Assembly: GCA_002989075.1 (NCBI GenBank)
Contig: PSQN01000004.1
Span: forward strand, 1,426,001 to 1,490,000
Direction of reading: 5' to 3'
Origin: Arthonia radiata
Taxonomy: Eukaryota; Ascomycota; Arthoniomycetes; Arthoniales; Arthoniaceae
Length of the DNA: 64,000 nucleotides
Shown one piece after another: positions 57,677 through 64,000 of the stretch; within the stretch, counting starts at the first letter, position 1, and every line of letters begins with the position of its first letter. Under the pieces are notes generated by a model. It worked only from the letters and a program-made list of their open reading frames with translations, made no database searches and was not told the DNA's origin. The translations under genes were made by a program, and so were the position numbers.

Positions 57677-58413
57677 TGCGATTTGAGGTGTTGGTGATGT
57701 AGAACAAGAAATGCGCTTTCTTGTGATGGGTTGGAAAATGAGAATAGAGTAGAATGTGGTTTGACAAACGGAGGCAGCAGCAAGAGCGTTTCCCTCTTCT
57801 CGAGGAAGCGGGGCAAAGCCGTGCTTATATACTCCCGCCCCTGGACGCGTCTCTTTTTGGATCACTTCTTAGCGTGATCTTCCTCTGCCGCTTTCGAAGG
57901 CTCAAACACCCTGATTTGATCCGCCTGAGATCACACCTCGTGGGGAACGTCTGCGAGTGTTTGCCGCAGGCTGTCCGTCGCGCTATCGGCCTACTCAACG
58001 TCGGTCGGTCTCCGTTCCCGCTGCCTTTGCTCCACACGGTATTGGACTTCCCTCCGCCTCGACGCCTCGTGCAGGAACACATCATTACTACCTTCGCTAC
58101 TACTGGACTACATCCACGCTCGCTGCTTTTACTCAAACAAAAAATCTGTGTAGCCCCAACAATTTCTTCCCCATGGACACATACATCATCAAGATCGTAA
58201 ACTATATCTGCGCCAATTGATTTCTCGTTCTCTTCGTCCCGTCCACTCATGGTCCACTCATGGTCTATCAGGCGTTGCGCTCTTACGTATGGAGCAAACG
58301 CGTACTATAGCTGACGACTGAGATGCCTTCTTCATTCTTCTCCCACGACATGGCAACAATCGGCGTTGTGATCGACTGAACATTCGCGTCACACTCCGTC
58401 CCAACAGACTCAT
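57677..58413. other. Intergenic, 0.74 kb
   Basis: H1 promoter region. Overlapping frames on both strands (57754-58200, 57825-58250) have no motif and I treat them as chance. Confidence 0.5.
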
Positions 58414-58767
58414 TCAAGACCTAGTCTGGCGCATAGACCTGGGCGTGAATATTCTCCTCCACTTTGCTAATAAGCTTTCATGGGCATTGCGTTGGCCGTC
58501 GACTTCGGGCTTGAACTTTCGGTCCGAGTCTGTCGAAATGCTCTGATGAACATTGGGTTGGCCATTTTCCTGCTCGTCCAGCTGCTTCTTTCCTTGCTCC
58601 ACTCTTGTCTCGTCGCAATTAAAAAGAGCTTCCAGCCTTGCGCCCCACCCACGACGCCGCTTATCATTTTTATACCCTTCGTCTCGCGGCTCGAACACTC
58701 CATTCGCACTTGAGTTCATCTTTTGGAGCTTCTGCTGCGCGTCGTTGAGGTGGCTGGTGGTGCTCAT
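58414..58767 (-). CDS. Small hydrophilic protein, 117 residues, unrecognised
   Basis: An ATG-initiated frame of 117 residues with no hydrophobic segment. It is rich in Lys, Arg, Glu, Gln and Asn; it contains KRRRGWGARLEALFNCDETR and SLLAKWRRIFTPRSMRQTRS, two amphipathic basic blocks with aromatics. Codon use is balanced and looks protein-like, and the frame is the longest in this 3-kb stretch. I know no family with it. It sits alone between H1 and the small-gene region. It may be a lineage-specific gene or chance; I lean to a gene. Confidence 0.5.
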   Translation of the reverse strand: MSTTSHLNDAQQKLQKMNSSANGVFEPRDEGYKNDKRRRGWGARLEALFNCDETRVEQGKKQLDEQENGQPNVHQSISTDSDRKFKPEVDGQRNAHESLLAKWRRIFTPRSMRQTRS

Positions 58768-59539
58768 CCTTTCCGTGGATTTGTCAACGTCTGACAGGGT
58801 GAGAGGTAGAACAGTATCGTGTACGAGATTACGCCTTTAGTGCTGAGATGGACTGACGAGTCTAGTCTTCGACTCGCTACACTGGGGACAACCAGGATGT
58901 GAAGGTCCGCAGCGGGATGTTATGTAAGTCTCCACACACCACATGCTAGCTAAATCTAGCAATACGCTCAACGTGTCTGTTCCTTGATGTGGATATGACG
59001 AATGCTCTTAGAAGAGATACAAGCCAATGGCTTCTCTCAAGCGCTCGCACATTGAGCGTTATGAAAGTTGCAAGAGGGGCCAACTTTTCGCACGCTCCGA
59101 TCACTGATTGGCCCCAAAAGAACAGATATCTGGGGAACGGGTCCTACAACAGTTGAAAGAGCGATCTGTATACACACACACACAGTACAGACAATTGTTA
59201 TCATCGCCCTTGAGCAGAAGACAGAACTCCAGTATAGCGTTACACAACCACATGCCACAGAAGCGCCGGCACTGGTTCGAGACGAGCTATGATTTTCTGT
59301 CGATTTGCTATGGCGGCCGCTGAGAGGCTCTGGCTCATTTACAGCTTGTGCTAGACTCGATGATATGTTAGATTCACCTCTTTCCTGCCAGTACCCTCAA
59401 GAAAACTTCTTCACTGCTCTCTTCTCCACATTGCTCGACAGAAGTGGCGCGTCATTTCAGTTTGACGTTCTAGCTATCTCGGATATATCAACCCCACAGC
59501 CTCGTGTGTGATCTTCTTCACCTTCTGGGTTGCACGTCC
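58768..59539. other. Intergenic, 0.77 kb
   Basis: A short CA/GT run (about 59173-59183) lies here. Plus-strand frames (for example 59305-59511) lack motifs. Confidence 0.5.
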
Positions 59540-59710
59540 TCACCAATGCTTGTTCTTCCTGTTCTGCTCCTCTTGGTACTTATCATAGGGCAGGACAGGC
59601 GCCTTTGCCGCAACATTTTGGCTGAGATGGCTTGCGCCTGCGTCCAAGTTCTTGTTAGTTATGTTAGGGTCGTGGGCATGCGCTTTGTTTGAGAGCATAG
59701 ATTTGTCCAT
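59540..59710 (-). CDS. Small hydrophilic protein, 56 residues, unrecognised
   Basis: From the first ATG (59710) the frame gives 56 residues, rich in Asn, Lys, Ala and His, ending PYDKYQEEQNRKNKHW. The frame is open five codons further, to a GTG, after an ATACTAG that could be a 3' splice site, so a longer spliced N-terminus is possible. The even, charged, Asn/Lys-rich composition resembles small stress or conidiation proteins, but no named family fits. Confidence is limited by length. Confidence 0.42.
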   Translation of the reverse strand: MDKSMLSNKAHAHDPNITNKNLDAGASHLSQNVAAKAPVLPYDKYQEEQNRKNKHW

Positions 59711-60430
59711 CTTGTCGTCAGACACTAGTATTCTTCGATTGCGCGAAAGAAGGTAGAGGAAGATTTAAGAATGGCAAACAACAATGGGAAATAGTAGAAC
59801 GCAAAAATGAGTTCGAATGTTACAATGCTTGTTGACCACTTGGTCGCCCTCGCCTGTAGGTGCGAAAGCAGAGCCGCAGACCACCTGTGAGACATTGCCA
59901 AGCAGTGCCGCTCTCGACCTTGTGCATTACGCGAGAGTGAGCAGGAGACACATGATTCCCTCGTGGGATCGCACACCTCCCCCTCGACGCGATTAGCACG
60001 ACGACCTCCGGCTCTTCAGCAATCGACGCATAGAACGATATGCCCTGTGCCAGAGTAGTGCGCCGGCGCAGAGTGGCAATTGTTAAGTCGTCACGCGGTA
60101 TTTTCAACGAAGGCGTTTACAATAATTTGTGCCCCTGGACTTCTCATTGATTTCGCGACAGCAACTCCAGGCAGTAACTTCCACTGACAAGTGTGACGAA
60201 AGCGAGAACGTGAGTCCGTACAAGCAGCCAATTAAGTGAAGCCTTATCAGCAGAGCACCACTTCAGCAGCAGTACCGGCTCGGTATTGTATCAAGTCAAC
60301 AGGCCCCTCATTCAGTCCCGGGCACTTACAAGTCCGCATGCTCCACATGCTTTGTAGAACCCCTTGATTCACTACCCCGAGCTACCACGTCGGCCAATTA
60401 CATTCAAGGCTGATAAGTCCACAAGTCAAT
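59711..60430. other. Intergenic, 0.72 kb
   Basis: No gene supported. Reverse frames of 83-95 codons (59725-60107) overlap each other without motif. Confidence 0.5.
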
Positions 60431-60664
60431 CTACCTCAACGGAAGCAATGCCACAAATTTCTCTTTGAGCTCCTTCGTCCGCTGTCCGTACCAAGGCCTG
60501 AGGGTTTTCCCATCCGGTCCTGCATCATAGAGCTCACTCCGCTAAATGAAGGCTTTGGGAGCCTCGTCCTTCCCTCCTTTGCTGGGGTCGATGTTGGGAT
60601 CTGGGTCAGGTCTGTTTTTCTTTGTGTGAATGTGTACTTGTTTCGGTGACGCGACCTCTGACAT
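60431..60664 (-). pseudogene. 76-residue hydrophilic ORF interrupted by one in-frame amber codon
   Basis: From the ATG at 60664 the frame reads 40 codons (hydrophilic; NRPDPDPNIDPSKGGKDEAP), meets TAG at 60542-60544, then continues in the same frame for 36 codons (SELYDAGPDGKTLRPWYGQR, then a basic amphipathic end) to TAG at 60431. Both halves look protein-like and fit one domain, which argues for a single nonsense change, for instance CAG to TAG. Alternatives are stop-codon readthrough, or an intron from GTACAC (within codon 9-10) to ATTTAG that would drop the first TAG and yield about 45 residues. I do not recognise the family. Confidence 0.5.
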
Positions 60665-61182
60665 GGACGCTGAGGATGTGTGACTTGGCATGACCTTGAA
60701 AATGAGAATGGATGGAAGGGCTATGAGAGTTCTGAGGAGTTGGTACGCTTTGAACTATGCGCACGTACTGTATGCTAATGGACAAGGAGCACCTCGAGAC
60801 AGTCATGAGCCGTCCCCTTGTCCTCGTGAAGCGCAATGTGCGAGAGAGCATATCTGTCAAGAGACCATTCATCTAATCACTGGAATTATCTCGTCGCTAC
60901 TAGCACAGACCAGCATCAACGGCCTTGCTGCTGCACCACGCCAACCAGCCGTCCAACCAGCACGAGGCAATACAGAATATCCTCAATAAATCGCGCGCTA
61001 GCCGAAGCATGAAAACACTCTTGCGCTAGGTGAGGAAGCAATACGCGTGCGTCGCTGCGACATTGCCATCGTACGCTGATTCATATCTATCTACGTTCGT
61101 CATAGCCCTCCGCACTACTCTCTCAACACATCACCACCTGCACGTTCAGCGGCGCGATCCAATGGCCCACAGCATTTCATGT

Positions 61183-61395
61183 TCAATCTTGGCCGCCAGC
61201 GCGCCAGTGGCGAGGCAGCCATTTCCCCTTCACCCACCACGCTACATGGTGCTTGATGCTCCTGACATGCCATCCAAGGCCGTGACGCTTGTGGTCGTTC
61301 GCCGCGTGATTTGTGGCGATGGCAGAGGATCGCTGAAGATTACCCGGGCCACTTCGTGGTTGGGTGTGCGTACTTTTAGGGCTGATGTCATCCAT
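61183..61395 (-). CDS. Small basic Trp/His-rich protein, 70 residues: intact member of the tandem KHG family
   Basis: ATG at 61395 to TGA gives 70 residues. The N-terminal half is polar (STHTQPRSGPGN). The C-terminal half is basic and rich in Trp and His: KRHGLGWHVRSIKHHVAWW, then KGKWLPRHWRAGGQD. The KHGxGWHxRK core recurs in frame in the three other units of the array. There is no signal peptide or transmembrane helix. I know no named family with this motif. It is the only copy with an in-frame ATG and no early stop. Expression is unproven; the short length and uncharacterised status keep confidence moderate. Confidence 0.5.
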   Translation of the reverse strand: MDDISPKSTHTQPRSGPGNLQRSSAIATNHAANDHKRHGLGWHVRSIKHHVAWWVKGKWLPRHWRAGGQD

Positions 61396-61984
61396 GATGG
61401 GTGTCAAGTGAGTACAAGCTATGGGTATGAGTGAATACTGCCTAGGTGTGAGTATGTTTATTTCCAAAGAGCAAAGAAGAAAAATCAAGTGGCCGCATGC
61501 GTATATCTTGGTTTTGGGTCAGTTTGACAGCTGGTCGTCCTCGCCTGATGAGCTCGAATGGCTCAGAATGGAAGCGCTGGGCGCTTTGGTAAGACGTCAG
61601 TCAGCCGCCTAGAAGCTATTCGAGAGTGATACGCGAGGAAGTAGACTTTCCATCGCTGTGGTGATTCCCAGTATGGGGGTAGGCTCACAGCCTCACAGAT
61701 TGACTGACACGCCCTCGACACACTCAAGCACCGGCCGCCAGGTTCACTATGCGAGGATGCGACAGCTACCAACAAACACTCACGTCTAGACACGGACACG
61801 GACTTCATCGCAGGGTGAGCAAGCCATTCCTCTCTTTTACAAATGTAATATTGAATCAGAAGAGTAGGAAATAGATTGATTATCATCACCACCGCCCACC
61901 ACGCTTTACCCCTCCGCGCAACCGCCTCCCGCAGGGCGACTTATGTAGTCGAGCGACTCCTCCATGCGGACCCTCCGCCCACAC
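61396..61984. other. Spacer of array unit (0.59 kb)
   Basis: This holds the leader of the intact KHG gene and conserved boxes of the repeat unit. A reverse frame (61563-61892) covers a conserved LAHPAMKSVSV peptide also coded near 63320, which may be a second exon of the downstream KHG-type gene. Confidence 0.45.
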
Positions 61985-62212
61985 TCACCTGGCAAGGCGG
62001 GTCTTACCCCTCACTTTCTTGTCATCTCTCCATTGCCAATGGAACGACACCAGCTTTAGGACAAATTTTCTGAGCCGCCATGCCTTGCCATGCTTTGGGC
62101 CGCCGAGGTCCGTGTTTGCCGGCGTCAGCTGATCGGGTGAGCGCGTGAACTCGGCGAAAGTTGCGCGCCCTCGGTAGGTGCTATGGTGTGGTGTGGTTTG
62201 AGTGAGGTTAGG
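61985..62212 (-). pseudogene. KHG-family copy A, no start codon
   Basis: An open frame of 75 codons carries TPANTDLGGPKHGKAWRLRK then FVLKLVSFHWQWRDDKK, homologous to the other copies. It lacks an ATG and is bounded upstream by TAG. The frame ends at a CAG-GTGAGT site, so an exon ending in a 5' splice site is possible instead of a true stop. Decayed gene or internal exon; cannot be settled by eye. Confidence 0.45.
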
Positions 62213-62726
62213 CTATGTGTATGTGTAATGGGATGGTGACGTGCGTGTGTGTCAGTGTTGTTTTAAAGATTATGTAAAGAGGGTGGAGAGGATGTCTGCA
62301 TCGTGAAAACCTAAAAGTTGGTCGTATGTCTGACAGCTCGCCGTCCTCGCCTGATGCGCTTGAACAGCTTAGTACAGAATCGCTGGACGCTTTTATAGCG
62401 ACACGTTAGTTAGTCAGCCGCCGGTGAGCTAATCGAGCGCAATGCGCGAGGAGGCAGACGTGTCAAACAAGGCTTCCGAAGTGTTCCCGACACGTTCAAG
62501 CTGTCGTGATAGTTTCATAACGCGAGGCGCACAGAATCGACGCCTTCCGCTTGGAATGCATCCCCAGTTGCGTTCACCCACCGCTCGCGAGGTGAGGAAA
62601 CAGTCTACTCTTTGCCCAACACAATCACAACTCTCGCCTCTCTGTCTCCGACTGATGAATTACACACACTCAAGTGACCGGCTCACCCCACGCCCTCCCT
62701 ACCATCCTCGCTCAGCGTATCCTCCG
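62213..62726. other. Spacer of array unit (0.51 kb)
   Basis: This contains the conserved GACAGCT...GCCGTCCTCGCC box (62332) and GCGCAATGCGCGAGGAGGC (about 62436). A forward frame of 131 codons (62442-62837) overlaps copy B antisense and is probably a by-product of the repeat. Confidence 0.45.
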
Positions 62727-62909
62727 CTACGTCTTCTTCACTCCTTCCTCGCTTTTGTTTGCCACAAAGGGCAAGACCTTCCCCAAAACCTTCCTCGCAT
62801 GCCATCCAACGCCATGCTTCGCGCTGTCGAGGTCTGAATTGTCTGGCGGCAGCGATTCATTCGATAGCGTGTACTTGGGCGGTGGAGGGCTCGCTGCGCA
62901 AAGGGTTGT
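62727..62909 (-). pseudogene. KHG-family copy B, start out of frame
   Basis: 60 open codons include SPPPPKYTLSNESLPPDNSD, KHGVGWHARKVLGKVLPFV and SEEGVKKT. An ATG at 62913 lies one nucleotide out of frame directly upstream, in the same relation as in copy C. Similarity to copy C across the PPPPK and KHG segments is clear. Likely frameshifted, or starting from a small upstream exon. Confidence 0.45.
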
Positions 62910-63510
62910 TCATAGTATAATGTGTATGAGTACTGAGGAAGGGTTACTTGGGTGTGAGTATGGTATTGTCTGAGGAGCATATGGAAGGTTGAATGTCCGT
63001 ATATGCGGATACCTATAACTTGGCGGCGTGGTTGACACTTGGTCGTCTCGCGTGACGCACCTTCAACAGCGTTCTTTGAGAGCGGACCGCGTCTGAAGGT
63101 GAGACAGCATCCAGCCGCGCATGGTCTGATTGAGTGCGATGCGCGAGCACGCGTACTTGTTGAATGGGTTAGCAGTTACATACTACCTGGGTAAGCTGAG
63201 AGGTCGACTGATACGTCCTCGACGCATTCAAAACATCGCAGAGTCGAGTTCACAATGCGAGGGTGCAAGAAAACTAAGATAATCGCCAATCACATCTGGA
63301 CCCAGACGGAAACCGTCTTCATCGCAGGGTGAGCAAGCCGTTTCTCCCCTCTCATGGAAATGGACTTGAATGGCATGATACGTCTTCACTGCTATCACTT
63401 CAGCCTATACGCTTCACTCTTCCGCCGCCGCTCTCCCTTATACCCAACGTCTCTTCACAAGACGACTCTCACGGTCGAGCGACTCCTCTATCCGAAATCT
63501 CTGCCCAACC
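62910..63510. other. Spacer of array unit (0.60 kb)
   Basis: Leader of copy B (CTCAGTACTCATACAC, shared with copy C), the unit box at 63034 and the conserved CTTCATCGCAGGGTGAGCAAGC box at 63317. Confidence 0.45.
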
Positions 63511-63726
63511 TCACTCACCAGTGCGTGTCTCATACTTCATTTTCTTGCCATCTCTCCGAACCCACCGAAATAATACCAACATTAGGACAAATTTCTTAGC
63601 ATGCCAGCGCTTTCCATGCTTCGGGCCGCCGAGATCGGTGTTGTTCGGTAGCTGCGGATCGTTTGATAACTTGAACTTTGGGGGTGGAGGGTTGCCGAAG
63701 TGCTGAAAGTTGGGCGTGCTGGTTGC
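63511..63726 (-). pseudogene. KHG-family copy C, start out of frame
   Basis: 71 open codons include GNPPPPKFKLSNDPQLPNNT, DLGGPKHGKRWHAKKF and a basic RRDGKKMKYETRTGE end. The frame ends at CACTG-GTGAGT, a good 5' splice site, as in copy A. An ATG at 63730 is out of frame by one nucleotide. The leader shares CTCAGTACTCACAC with copy B. Confidence 0.45.
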
Positions 63727-64000
63727 TCATTGTGCGATGGAGTAAGGAAAGACGTATGTGTGTGAGTACTGAGGGTAGGTTTTGGGAGTGGGTGAAGGTT
63801 TGTCTGAAGATTAAGGTGTTGTCTGAAGAGCAAAGCGGGTAGGCGAGAACGTGCGTATGCGTGGATAGAGGCTGGTGGTGTGTTTGACAGTTGGTCTGTT
63901 TCGCTTACTGTGCTCATCCCTTTGCAAACGGATGAATCCTAGCCGCAAACGTCAACACACTTTGTTGCTGAACCAGTTGCCAGAGGTAGGTGCCAGCGTT
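63727..64000. other. Start of a further array unit at the right edge
   Basis: Copy C leader and the GACAGTTGGTCTG box at 63886, the beginning of another unit. The following sequence to 64000 has no gene that can be judged. Confidence 0.45.

Larger units (their letters stand above)
60700..64000. repeat. Tandem array of 0.70-0.85 kb units, at least four copies, to right edge
   Basis: Three landmark motifs recur in the same order. The GACAGCTGGTCGTCCTCGCC-like box is at 61526, 62332, 63034 and 63886 (spacing 806, 702, 852). The GCGCAATGCGCGAGGAGGC-like box is near 60833, 61625, 62440 and 63137. The minus-strand KHG..W frame has its Trp codon at 61272, 62080, 62804 and 63606. A CTTCATCGCAGGGTGAGCAAGCC box is near identical at 61803 and 63317, with a weak counterpart near 61025. 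Units are diverged by many substitutions and small gaps. The array begins right after the amber-containing ORF and continues past 64000. Confidence 0.8.

Noticed and set aside
62442-62837. 131-codon forward ATG frame in the array
   Set aside because: Partly antisense to KHG copy B, and its start MREEA is not kept as a long frame in the other units.
1-64000. tRNA, rRNA, CRISPR, telomere repeats, transposon or viral genes
   Set aside because: No B-box (GGTTCGANTCC) in a tRNA-like context, no rRNA-like stretch, no spaced short repeats, no TTAGGG array, and no transposase, reverse transcriptase or integrase motifs in any frame inspected.

Overview
The window is nuclear DNA of a filamentous ascomycete (Pezizomycotina). 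Support comes from many short introns (about 47-70 nt) with GTRNGT donors and CTRAY branch points, a White Collar-1 blue-light receptor, a Zn2Cys6/MHR transcription factor, a fungal rhodopsin-like membrane protein, DUF3405 and DUF3605 proteins and a heme-thiolate peroxidase. A dothideomycete is my guess from overall flavour, not something I can prove. There is no rRNA, recognisable tRNA, intact transposon, CRISPR array or virus-like gene.

Layout, left to right. 0-6 kb: the 5' part of a rhodopsin-like gene (-), an IFI6/IFI27-like membrane protein (-), a Ras-family GTPase (+) and a small hydrophilic protein (+). 6-18 kb: wc-1 (-), then three genes for mitochondrial proteins in a row (ribosomal protein uS2m +, a YMC1-type carrier +, a DUF155/RMND1 protein -), then the DEAD-box helicase gene dhh1 (-). 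19-30 kb: a DUF3405 type II membrane protein (+), an RCK2/SRK1-type kinase (+) and a Zn2Cys6 regulator (-). 30-40 kb: an oxysterol-binding protein (-, seven exons), a DUF3605 protein (-), a secreted heme-thiolate peroxidase (-) and mitochondrial IF2 (-). 40-46.7 kb: a Cys-rich single-pass surface protein (+), an unrecognised 423-residue protein (-), SURF6/Rrp14 (+) and complex I subunit NDUFS8 (-). 46.7-48.5 kb: an intergenic degenerate tandem array with a period near 122 bp. 48.5-57.7 kb: eIF3e (-), mitochondrial mL49 (+), a ubiquitin-like/AN1 protein (-), PI4P 5-kinase (-) and linker histone H1 (-). 58-64 kb: gene-poor, with small lineage-specific frames and then a tandem array of 0.70-0.85 kb units that runs off the right edge.

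Most genes are conserved housekeeping functions with no sign of a biosynthetic cluster. The recurring theme is mitochondrial gene expression and respiration (uS2m, mL49, mIF2, DUF155, carrier, NDUFS8) together with translation and mRNA turnover (eIF3e, Dhh1, SURF6). Most gene models here are spliced, and many exon joins were set by hand from splice signals plus restoration of a family's conserved frame.

The least ordinary part is the right end. At least four tandem units each carry, on the reverse strand, a short frame with a Lys-His-Gly...Trp motif. Only the leftmost runs from ATG to stop; the others look like decayed or spliced paralogs. Just left of the array is a 76-residue frame cut by a single in-frame amber codon.
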